From Dactylosporangium sp. AC04546 (lineage in GTDB: Bacteria; Actinomycetota; Actinomycetes; Mycobacteriales; Micromonosporaceae), in contig NZ_JAHYSG010000035.1 in the NCBI RefSeq assembly GCF_022095675.1, positions 1 through 64,000 of the forward strand: DNA of 64,000 nt, given 5' to 3'. The translations under genes were made by a program, and so were the position numbers. Numbering within the stretch: position 1 is the first letter of the stretch; each line of letters begins with the position of its first letter. Of this stretch, positions 1 to 7,142 are shown piece by piece. The notes under the pieces are model-generated. The model was not told the origin of the DNA and made no database searches. It worked only from the letters and a program-made list of their open reading frames with translations.

Positions 1-31
1 GCCTCGCCCGCCCGTCACGCCCGAGCCGCGC

Positions 32-83
32 CTCCCCATCACGCTTGATACATCAGAAGTGATGCATCAAGTCTGATGCATCA
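32..83. repeat. 14-bp phased palindrome array 1
   Basis: The 10-bp palindrome TGATGCATCA occurs at 60-69 and 74-83, with a one-base variant (TGATACATCA) at 46-55. The starts are exactly 14 bp apart. A half-copy (CATCA, 37-41) falls on the same 14-bp phase at 32-41. It lies about 200 bp upstream of the thiolase gene and has a twin at 157-216. Such regular spacing suggests a cooperative protein-binding array; the binding protein is unknown. Confidence 0.8.
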
Positions 84-156
84 CAAACGGTGCACTGCCG
101 GACGCGGCGGAGCATCGGAGCGGCGCACCACGGCGACCCACGCTCGCAGCAGCGAC

Positions 157-216
157 CACTCCATCACTTCCGATGCATCAAGCCTGATGCATCAAACGCG
201 ATGCATCACAAGTGAT
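157..216. repeat. 14-bp phased palindrome array 2
   Basis: This is the second array of the same motif: CGATGCATCA at 171-180, TGATGCATCA at 185-194 and CGATGCATCA at 199-208, again in exact 14-bp steps. In-phase half-copies lie at 162-166 (CATCA) and 213-216 (TGAT). The array begins 125 bp after array 1 and ends about 65 bp before the thiolase start, so it probably covers the promoter of that operon. Confidence 0.8.
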
Positions 217-256
217 CAAGGCGCGCGGCCGTGGGGAAGTGCACTGACGTCCAGGC

Positions 257-273
257 AACTAACGGTGTTAGTT
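257..273. promoter_or_regulatory. Perfect inverted repeat (operator candidate) before thiolase
   Basis: AACTAAC (257-263) and GTTAGTT (267-273) form a perfect 7-bp inverted repeat with a 3-bp spacer (GGT), ending 7 bp before the thiolase ATG. The form resembles operators of TetR-family repressors of acyl-CoA metabolism, but no regulator gene is in the window. A protein bound here would block the start region. Confidence 0.55.
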
Positions 274-280
274 TCTAGGC

Positions 281-1447
281 ATGCGAAGCGTGTACTTTGT
301 GGCTGCTCGGCGCACCCCCATAGGAAAGTTGCGCGGTGCGCTCTCGCACGTCCGGCCGGACGATCTCGCGGCCGCCGTGGTCAAGGACCTGGTCGCGACC
401 GCCGGTATCGAGCCCGGGCAGGTCGACGAGGTGTACTGGGGGGCGGCCAACCAGGCCGGCGAGGACAACCGGAACGTCGCGCGCATGGCCGTGCTGCTGG
501 CCGGGCTGCCCGAGTCGGTCCCCGGGGCCACCGTCAACCGGCTCTGCGCGTCCGGCATGGAAGCGGTCACCGTCGCCGCGCGGACGATCGCCTCGGGTGA
601 GGCCGAGATCGTCGTCGCCGGTGGGTCGGAGTCGATGAGCAGGGCGCCGTTCGTGCTGCCGCGGCCCGACGACGGGCTGCCCAACGCCATGAGTATCGCC
701 GACACCCGGCTCGGGTGGCGGCTGGTCAACGCGCGGATGCGGGAGCTGCACGGGCTGCTGAGCATGGGCGAGACGGCCGAGGAGGTGGCGGTGCGGTACC
801 GGATCGGGCGGGAGCGGCAGGACGAGTTCGCGCTGAGAAGCCACCAGAACGCGGCCGTCGCGCGGGACGCCGGGCACTTCGCCGGCGAGATCGTCGAGAT
901 CGACGGCGTCACCAGCGACGAGGGGATCCGGGCGGACACCAGCCTGGAGAAGCTCGCGAAGCTCAAGACCGTCTTCAAGGCGGACGGCACGGTCACCGCC
1001 GGGAACTCGTCGCCGCTCAACGACGGCGCCGCCGGGCTGGTGCTGATGAGCGAGGACGCGCTCAGGAAGAGCAATCTCGAGCCGCTCGGGCGGTACGTGG
1101 CCGGGGCGTCCGCCGGCGTGCACCCCGACGTCATGGGCATCGGGCCCGTCCCCGCCACGCAGAAGGTGCTCGACCGGGTCGGCTGGAAGATCGGCGATCT
1201 TCAGCAGGCCGAGCTCAACGAGGCGTTCGCCGCCCAGGCGCTCGCCGTGGTCGACCAACTGGGCATCGACCCCGCGATCGTCAACCCGTCCGGCGGGGCG
1301 ATCGCGATCGGGCACCCGCTCGGCTGCTCCGGCGCCCGCATCCTCACGACGCTGCTGCACCGCATGCGGCGTACCGGGGACACGCGCGGGCTCGCGACGA
1401 TGTGTGTCGGTGTCGGTCAGGGTTCCGCGGTACTGGTGGAAAGGTGA
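281..1447 (+). CDS. Thiolase (PcaF/3-oxoadipyl-CoA or acetyl-CoA acyltransferase type)
   Basis: A 388-residue thiolase, a normal length for the family, which cleaves or condenses 3-oxoacyl-CoA with CoA or acetyl-CoA. The nucleophile Cys89 lies in [10 protein letters not shown], the catalytic His345 in AIGHPLG and the second catalytic Cys375 in CVGVGQG, so all three key residues are present. The N-terminal stretch [15 protein letters not shown] (about 56-70) is typical of PcaF/PaaJ-type thiolases of aromatic catabolism, but no other pca or paa gene is present, so the substrate is open. The ATG at 281 has only a weak ribosome site. The TGA overlaps a possible GTG of the reductase gene that follows, so the two are one operon. 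The inverted repeat at 257-273 probably controls it. Confidence 0.93.
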   Translation: MRSVYFVAARRTPIGKLRGALSHVRPDDLAAAVVKDLVATAGIEPGQVDEVYWGAANQAGEDNRNVARMAVLLAGLPESVPGATVNRLCASGMEAVTVAARTIASGEAEIVVAGGSESMSRAPFVLPRPDDGLPNAMSIADTRLGWRLVNARMRELHGLLSMGETAEEVAVRYRIGRERQDEFALRSHQNAAVARDAGHFAGEIVEIDGVTSDEGIRADTSLEKLAKLKTVFKADGTVTAGNSSPLNDGAAGLVLMSEDALRKSNLEPLGRYVAGASAGVHPDVMGIGPVPATQKVLDRVGWKIGDLQQAELNEAFAAQALAVVDQLGIDPAIVNPSGGAIAIGHPLGCSGARILTTLLHRMRRTGDTRGLATMCVGVGQGSAVLVER

Positions 1448-1452
1448 ACGAG

Positions 1453-2184
1453 ATGCGATTCGCAGGCCGGACGGCCGTCGTGACCGGCGGTGCGCAGGGT
1501 ATCGGGGCGGCCACCGCGCGGCTGCTGGCCGAGCAGGGCGCCGACGTCGTCGTGCTCGACCTCGACGCGACCAAGGCACAGAAGGTCGCCGACACGCTTC
1601 CAAAGGGCCGTGCCCTCGGCTGCAACGTGACCGACAAGGACCAGGTCGACGCCGTGTTCGCCGAGATCGGCACGGTCGACGTGCTGGTCAACAACGCCGG
1701 CATCACGCGGGACAACCTGCTGTTCAAGATGCCGTTCGACGAGTGGAACGCCGTCCTCAACACCAACCTGACCAGCATGTTCCTGTGCACTCAGGCGGCT
1801 CAGAAAAGCATGGTGCGGCAGCGGTACGGGCGAATCGTCAACCTCAGCAGCCGCTCCGCGCTCGGGGCGCGCGGCCAGGTCAACTACGCGGCGGCCAAGG
1901 CCGGCGTGCAGGGGCTCACCGCGACGCTCGCGATCGAGCTGGGGCCGTTCAACATCACGGTCAACGCGGTCGCCCCCGGCTACATCGCCACCGCGATGAC
2001 GGCCGCCACGGCCGAGCGGGTCGGCAGCACCCCGGAGGACCACCAGGCGCAGGTCGCGGAGCGCACGCCGCTGCGCCGGGTCGGGCAGCCAGAGGAGGTC
2101 GCCGCCGTCATCGCGTTCCTGGCCAGCGACGAGGCCTCCTATGTCTCCGGCCAGACCCTGTACGTCAACGGCGGCGCCCGCTAG
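1453..2184 (+). CDS. fabG: SDR-family 3-oxoacyl-ACP/CoA reductase (FabG type)
   Basis: A 243-residue classical short-chain dehydrogenase. The cofactor motif TGGAQGIG is at 11-18, NNAG at 80-83, and the catalytic Ser132, Tyr145 and Lys149 (YAAAK) are in the canonical spacing. PGYIATAM after the active site and a C-terminal VNGGAR are typical of FabG/PhaB reductases. I start at ATG 1453 because AAGG at 1441-1444 gives a good ribosome site; a GTG at 1444 overlapping the thiolase stop is in frame and possible. Paired with the thiolase it would reduce 3-oxoacyl thioesters, as in a short beta-oxidation or acetoacetyl-CoA module. The substrate is inferred only. Confidence 0.9.
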   Translation: MRFAGRTAVVTGGAQGIGAATARLLAEQGADVVVLDLDATKAQKVADTLPKGRALGCNVTDKDQVDAVFAEIGTVDVLVNNAGITRDNLLFKMPFDEWNAVLNTNLTSMFLCTQAAQKSMVRQRYGRIVNLSSRSALGARGQVNYAAAKAGVQGLTATLAIELGPFNITVNAVAPGYIATAMTAATAERVGSTPEDHQAQVAERTPLRRVGQPEEVAAVIAFLASDEASYVSGQTLYVNGGAR

Positions 2185-2233
2185 TGGGTCCAGAGCCGAC
2201 AGGCCCCGACCAGATCAGCTAGGTAGCCCGCTC

Positions 2234-4684
2234 CTACTTGATGACCAGGTCGACCTCGGCCACGTCGGCCGCGGTCCTGGTCTTGTCGTGCACGTCGACG
2301 AGGCGCAGCTTGTACGTGCCGGGGGCGTCCTGCTTGATCTGGAATCCCAGGTCGGTGCCGGGCGCCACCTTGCTGCTGTACAGCGCCTCGTTCGGCGCGA
2401 CCGTCGGGCCGAGCTCGGTGCCGTCGGGCTGGCCGAGCCGGAAGTTGTCGCTGCCGACGTAGTGGCTGCTGCCGCCGGTGTACTGGATGTCGACCTTGCA
2501 GGTGACCGTGCGGTAGCCCTTCTTCGCCTGGCCGTTGTAGTCGAAGAAGCCACCGCGGATGTCGCAGCTCGCGAACGTGACGCTGATGTCGCGCACGGTG
2601 ACCTTCTTGTCCTTGAGGACGTTCACCGGCTCGTACGCGACCACCGTGCCGGTGCCCGACAGCGGGATCTTCGCCTGGGCCTCGTCGCCGTCGCCGATGA
2701 TCAGCTCGCCGGACCCGACGGTGCCCTTGAGCTTGTCGTAGATCGAGAAGTCGACGGTGTAGTCGCTCTTCTGGCCGGCGGCGACCGTGGTGTTCTCGCG
2801 GAACGAGCCGTCGAACTGCTGGCCGCCGACGCTGAGCACGATGTTGACGTAGGGCGTCTGGTCCTTCTCGCCGAGGTTCTCCACCCGGACGTCGGTGAAG
2901 AGCTTGTGGTCCTCGTCGCCGAAGTTGTAGTTCACCTTGCCGAAGGTCAGCTTGTACGGCCCGTACCAGACCGTCTTGTTCACGTCGACCGTCTGCTTGT
3001 CGGCGCCCGGCTGCGCGTTCTTGGTGTTCGCCGGGGCGGCCCCGGTGCCGCCGGTGTCGCCGGTGTTGCCGCCCGTGTTGCCGCGGTTGCCGGCGGCGCT
3101 GTTGTTGCCGGCCTTGTCCGTGTCGTCGTTGCTCACCGCGCGCCAGGCGGCCACGCCGCCGACGCCGAGGAGCAGCACCAGCACCACGACCGCGCCGAGC
3201 ACCAGGGCGAGCTTGCCGCCCGATCCCCCGCTGGTCGGCCGCGGGGTCACGACCCCGGGCGGCGGCATGGGGGCACCCGGAACACCGAACGCGGCGGGCC
3301 CACCAGGAGGCGGCGGCGCGCCGAAGCCAGCCGTCGCGGGAGCCGGGAACATGGCCGTGCCACCGCCGGAAACGGGCGGCACGCTACCGGGTGGCGCCGA
3401 CACCGGGCCGGCGGCCGGCGAGATCGGCGACGGGCCCCCGACCGGCGCGGACATCGGCGCCGGCGGACCGGAGACCGGCCCGCCCACACCCGAGACGGGC
3501 ACCGGCGGCGCCATCCCGGAGACGGGCGCGACGATCGGCGCGCCGAAGCCCGGCGGCCGCGGCGGCATGGGCGCCGGCGGGCCGGGCGGGAACGGCGGGC
3601 GGGGCGGCATGGCGGCCAGAACGCTGCCCAGCGCCACCACCAGCTCCGGCTGCTCGATCAGCGTCGGCGCGATGCCGAGCCGCTGGTGCAGCAGCGTGCT
3701 GACCATGGGGATCCGGCTGGACCCGCCGACCAGGAACAGCCCGCCGATCTGGTCCGGCCGCACACCGGCCCGCTGGAGGGTGCCGACGGTGAGGTCGACG
3801 GTCCGCTCCAGGTACGACCGGGAGAGCTGCTCGAACTCCGACCGGGTGAGGTGCACGTCGAGGTCGAAGAGCGGAACGTGGATGCCGGCCGACGAGGTCC
3901 GCGACAGCTGCTCCTTGGCCTGCCGCACGTCCTCGCGCAGCAGCAGGCTGCGTCGCCGACCGGTCTCGTCGGCCGGCTCCATGAGCTGGCGCCACTTGTC
4001 CCCGTCGGTGAGCGTCAGCGACTGCCCGACGTGGCCGACGATCGCCGCGTCGAGGTCGACGCCGCCGACGTCGGGCAGGCCGTCGCTGGCCAGCACGTCC
4101 CAGCCGCCGTCGGGCCGGCGGCGCAGCACGGTCGTGTCGAACGTGCCGCCGCCGAAGTCGTAGACGACGAGGTGACCGCCGGGGGCGATGCTGCGCCCGA
4201 GCACGGTGGTGAAGTACGCGGCGGCCGCGATCGGCTCCGGCACCAGGATCGGCGACGGCATGCCGGCCCGGGACGCCGCGTCGGCCAGCACCGACCGGCG
4301 GTGGGTCGCCCAGTTCGCCGGATAGGTCAGCACCGTGCGCACGGGCATGATCCCGAGCACCCGCGACGCCTCGTCGGCCGTGCGCCGCAGCAGCGCGGCG
4401 AGCAGGTCGGAGACCGCGTACTCCCGGCTGCCGAGCAGCACCGTCCCGTCGTCGATCCGACGCTTCGGGTTGGGCTCGTAGCGACTGGGATCGAGCCGGG
4501 CGCTGCGCTCGGCGTCCTTGCCGACCAGCAGGTGCCCGTCGACCTCGGCGTACACCGACGACGGCAGCAGGAAGCTGGCGTCGAACAGCAGCGGCTGGCT
4601 GCGACCGTCGGCGGCGGTCAGCGCGGCGACCGTGTGTGTGGTGCCCAGGTCGACGCCCAGCTGCGACTCGTTATGCCTCGTCAC
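2234..4684 (-). CDS. Membrane-anchored Hsp70-like ATPase with extracellular C-terminal domain
   Basis: An 816-residue protein with a GTG start. Residues 8-360 are an Hsp70/actin-fold ATPase: phosphate loop 1 VDLGTTHT (11-18), phosphate loop 2 VVYDFGGGTFDTT (173-185) and adenosine loop LVGGSSRIP (318-326). There is no Hsp70 substrate-binding domain. Instead there is a Pro/Gly-rich linker (about 360-490), one transmembrane helix (about 491-513), a Gly/Asn/Thr-rich spacer and about 270 residues of beta-rich sequence predicted outside the cell. The ATPase is therefore predicted cytoplasmic with a tethered exported domain. Such fusions occur in actinomycetes, but I cannot assign a function. It converges on the reductase gene and lies upstream of nothing obviously related. 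Confidence 0.85.
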   Translation of the reverse strand: MTRHNESQLGVDLGTTHTVAALTAADGRSQPLLFDASFLLPSSVYAEVDGHLLVGKDAERSARLDPSRYEPNPKRRIDDGTVLLGSREYAVSDLLAALLRRTADEASRVLGIMPVRTVLTYPANWATHRRSVLADAASRAGMPSPILVPEPIAAAAYFTTVLGRSIAPGGHLVVYDFGGGTFDTTVLRRRPDGGWDVLASDGLPDVGGVDLDAAIVGHVGQSLTLTDGDKWRQLMEPADETGRRRSLLLREDVRQAKEQLSRTSSAGIHVPLFDLDVHLTRSEFEQLSRSYLERTVDLTVGTLQRAGVRPDQIGGLFLVGGSSRIPMVSTLLHQRLGIAPTLIEQPELVVALGSVLAAMPPRPPFPPGPPAPMPPRPPGFGAPIVAPVSGMAPPVPVSGVGGPVSGPPAPMSAPVGGPSPISPAAGPVSAPPGSVPPVSGGGTAMFPAPATAGFGAPPPPGGPAAFGVPGAPMPPPGVVTPRPTSGGSGGKLALVLGAVVVLVLLLGVGGVAAWRAVSNDDTDKAGNNSAAGNRGNTGGNTGDTGGTGAAPANTKNAQPGADKQTVDVNKTVWYGPYKLTFGKVNYNFGDEDHKLFTDVRVENLGEKDQTPYVNIVLSVGGQQFDGSFRENTTVAAGQKSDYTVDFSIYDKLKGTVGSGELIIGDGDEAQAKIPLSGTGTVVAYEPVNVLKDKKVTVRDISVTFASCDIRGGFFDYNGQAKKGYRTVTCKVDIQYTGGSSHYVGSDNFRLGQPDGTELGPTVAPNEALYSSKVAPGTDLGFQIKQDAPGTYKLRLVDVHDKTRTAADVAEVDLVIK

Positions 4685-4706
4685 GCCGACACGGTAGCGC
4701 CTTCAA

Positions 4707-5336
4707 TCAACGCCTGCCGTTGGCCCCGGCCTTCACGGGTTCGTCGGTGCGCACGAGCGGCGTTTCGACCAGGTGTTCGGCCAGGAACCAGGCCTGGAGC
4801 TCGCCGGTGCGGATGATGTCGGACACCAGCAGATCGTTGGTGCCGTCGTCACCCATCTCGGCGGTCCTGGCGGCGGCGTCGTGCGCCTCGGTCAGCACGA
4901 TCTCGTGCGCCTCCAGCAGGCGCGAGAGCATCGCCGGTACCTCCTCCGCCCCATCCGGCGGCCGGGGCACGCGGGTCAGTTCGGCCACGTGCCGCGGGTC
5001 GCCGACGGCGATCCCGCCCAGCGTCTGGACCCGCTCGGCGAGCGAGTCGACGAGCTCGATCTGCTCGCCGGCGTGCTTGTCCAGCAGCAGGTGGAGCTGG
5101 TAGAACGTCGGCCCGCGCATGAGCCAGTGGTGCTTCTTGTACAGCGAGTACAGGATCTGGGTGTCGGCGAGCACCTGGTTGAGCCGCTCACACGAGTACG
5201 CCCGGGCGTCCATGGACAGCGCGACCGGGAACTGCCGGATCGTGCCGAAGCGCTGGATCTCCCGGCTCTGCTGGTGCAGCCAGGGCTGGCTCTCGGTGTC
5301 GGCGGGGCCTGTGGCTTTCTGCTTTTTCGCTGGCAT
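4707..5336 (-). CDS. dps: Dps-family DNA-protecting ferritin
   Basis: A 209-residue Dps protein that oxidises and stores iron as a dodecamer and protects DNA in stress. The inter-subunit ferroxidase ligands are visible: His70 (HHW), His82 (QLH), Asp86, then Asp97 and Glu101, in the same spacing as E. coli Dps. The N-terminal tail (about 1-40) carries Lys residues (MPAKKQK) that could contact DNA. I start at ATG 5336; a longer in-frame reading to 5411 adds only Arg/Ser-rich sequence. The gene is divergent from the lipoprotein gene at 5423 with an 86-bp shared promoter region. Confidence 0.92.
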   Translation of the reverse strand: MPAKKQKATGPADTESQPWLHQQSREIQRFGTIRQFPVALSMDARAYSCERLNQVLADTQILYSLYKKHHWLMRGPTFYQLHLLLDKHAGEQIELVDSLAERVQTLGGIAVGDPRHVAELTRVPRPPDGAEEVPAMLSRLLEAHEIVLTEAHDAAARTAEMGDDGTNDLLVSDIIRTGELQAWFLAEHLVETPLVRTDEPVKAGANGRR

Positions 5337-5422
5337 GGCGGCGGCACTTCCCGATCCGGACGGCTTCAATCCTGCCGGCCTCCGGTGTGGAACCCGGCGG
5401 CACCCCGCCACGTCAGATCGTC

Positions 5423-6259
5423 ATGAAGCTGCCCCGCCTGCTGCTGGCCACCGCCCTGCTGGCCGCCGGATGTGCCGACCCGGCCGGCCCCTCCGCACCG
5501 CCCGCATCCTTCGCGGCCGATGACGTTGTACTGCAGGTGCGCGTCACCGGCGGCTTCGTCCCGCCGCAGACGCTGGTCACCGAGATCCCGGTGCTGACGG
5601 TGTACGGCGACGGACGCGCGATCACGACCGGCCCGATCCCGGCGATCTATCCCGGCCCGGCCCTGCCCAACGTCCAGGTGCAGCGGATCGGCGCGGACGG
5701 CGTGGCGAAGCTGACCGACCTGGCCCTCGACGCGGGCGTCGGCCAGGAGCAGGACTTCGGGATGCCGCCCGTGGCCGACGCCCCGTCGACCGAGTTCACC
5801 GTCCGCACCGCCGCCGGCCTCCAGCGGACCACGGTCGACGCGCTGGGCGCGGGCGGCACCGAGACGCTCACCGGCGCCCAGCGGGAGGCCCGCGAGAAGA
5901 TGCAGCGCCTCGTCGACGCGCTGACCGACCTCTCGGGCACGCTGAAGACGACCGACCGGCCGCAGCCCTACGAGCCGGCGGTGCTGGCCGCGGTGTCCAG
6001 CCCGTTCGTCGAGACGAGCGACCCGGTGCTCAAGGACCCGCCCGCCGTCGCCTGGCCGGGCCCGGCCCTCCCGGGCGCCACGGTCGGCGACCTCCCCGAC
6101 GTCCACTGCCTGACGTCGGAGGCCGGCCAGACCGCGGCGATCCTGGCCGCGGCGAAGGCTGCGAACGCCCGCACGCCCTGGACCTCGGGCGGTACCTCCT
6201 GGTCGGTGGCCTTCCGCCCGCTCCTGCCCCACGAGTCGTCCTGCGCCGACCTCGGTTGA
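5423..6259 (+). CDS. Predicted lipoprotein of unknown function
   Basis: A 278-residue protein with a lipoprotein signal: LLLATALLAAGC with the lipidated Cys17. The mature part has no motif I recognise. It has alternating beta-type sequence (VVLQVRVTGGF, IPVLTVYGDGRAI) and only three further Cys-free segments before a C-terminal Cys pair region (VHCLTSE and SSCADLG) that may form a disulfide. It is expected on the outer face of the membrane. I start at ATG 5423 because the signal peptide begins there; the open frame upstream (to 5387) is unlikely. It is divergent from dps and followed by a GC-rich hairpin. Confidence 0.8.
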   Translation: MKLPRLLLATALLAAGCADPAGPSAPPASFAADDVVLQVRVTGGFVPPQTLVTEIPVLTVYGDGRAITTGPIPAIYPGPALPNVQVQRIGADGVAKLTDLALDAGVGQEQDFGMPPVADAPSTEFTVRTAAGLQRTTVDALGAGGTETLTGAQREAREKMQRLVDALTDLSGTLKTTDRPQPYEPAVLAAVSSPFVETSDPVLKDPPAVAWPGPALPGATVGDLPDVHCLTSEAGQTAAILAAAKAANARTPWTSGGTSWSVAFRPLLPHESSCADLG

Positions 6260-6274
6260 CGCCGGGAACCGTGC

Positions 6275-6305
6275 CGGCCGGCCCCGGTGGATGCGGGGCC
6301 GGCCG
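6275..6305 (+). terminator. Probable terminator after lipoprotein gene
   Basis: CGGCCGGCCCC (6275-6285) pairs perfectly with GGGGCCGGCCG (6295-6305), giving an 11-bp all-GC stem with a 9-nt loop, 16 bp after the stop codon. There is no T-run, which is common in high-GC actinomycete terminators. Confidence 0.5.
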
Positions 6306-6392
6306 TCGGCGGGGCCGGTAGGGCTTACCCCACCCCGGAAACACCGGTCAGTAGGCGTGCGCCGGACCACCCGTCCACGGTTCCATCGATGC

Positions 6393-7142
6393 ATGGCCGA
6401 GGACGTCGTCACGCTCGAAGCGGTCCGCAAGCGGTACTCGTCGAAGGCGGGTCCGGTGGAGGCACTGCGCGGCGTCTCGCTCGCGTTCGCCGCCGGCACC
6501 TTCACCGCCGTCATGGGGCCGTCCGGCTCCGGCAAGAGCACGCTGCTGCAGTGCGCCGCGGGCCTCGACCGGCCCACCGGCGGCACCGTGCGGGTCGCGG
6601 GCACCGACCTGGCGACCCTCTCCGAGACCAGGCTGACGCTGCTGCGCCGGGACCGGATCGGGTTCGTCTTCCAGGCGTTCAACCTGCTGCCGTCGCTGAC
6701 CGCCGAGCAGAATGTGGCCCTGCCGCTGCGCCTGGCCGGCCGGCGGCCGCCGCGCGCCCGGGTCCGCGAGGTGCTCGCCGCCGTCGGGCTCGCCGACCGG
6801 GCCCGGCACCGCCCGGCCGAGCTGTCCGGCGGCCAGCAGCAGCGGGTCGCCATCGCACGGGCGATCGTGACCGCCCCGGCCGTGCTGTTCGCCGACGAGC
6901 CGACCGGTGCGCTCGACTCGCGCACCGGCCGGGACGTGCTGGGGCTGCTGCGGGGCATGGTCGACGATCCCCACGGCGAGCACCGCCAGACGATCGTGAT
7001 GGTGACCCATGACCCGCTCGCCGCGTCGTATGCCGACCGGGTGGTGTTCCTCGCCGACGGGCTGGTCGCCGACGAGCTCGCCCGGCCCACCGCGCAGGCG
7101 GTCGCGGCGCGGATGACGAGCCTGGAGGCCGTGCCGTGCTGA
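6393..7142 (+). CDS. ABC transporter ATP-binding protein (MacB/LolD type)
   Basis: A 249-residue ATPase with all ABC motifs: Walker A GPSGSGKST (42-50), Q-loop Gln94 (FVFQAFNLLP), signature LSGGQQQR (144-151), Walker B VLFADEP with Asp168/Glu169 and a switch His (MVTHD). The sequence between Q-loop and signature (SLTAEQNVALPL) is typical of LolD/MacB ATPases that work with FtsX-type permeases and act on peptides, lipoproteins or antibiotics. I start at ATG 6393 because the beta strand of the ABC fold begins just after it. It overlaps the permease gene by 7 bp, so they form one transporter. Confidence 0.93.
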   Translation: MAEDVVTLEAVRKRYSSKAGPVEALRGVSLAFAAGTFTAVMGPSGSGKSTLLQCAAGLDRPTGGTVRVAGTDLATLSETRLTLLRRDRIGFVFQAFNLLPSLTAEQNVALPLRLAGRRPPRARVREVLAAVGLADRARHRPAELSGGQQQRVAIARAIVTAPAVLFADEPTGALDSRTGRDVLGLLRGMVDDPHGEHRQTIVMVTHDPLAASYADRVVFLADGLVADELARPTAQAVAARMTSLEAVPC

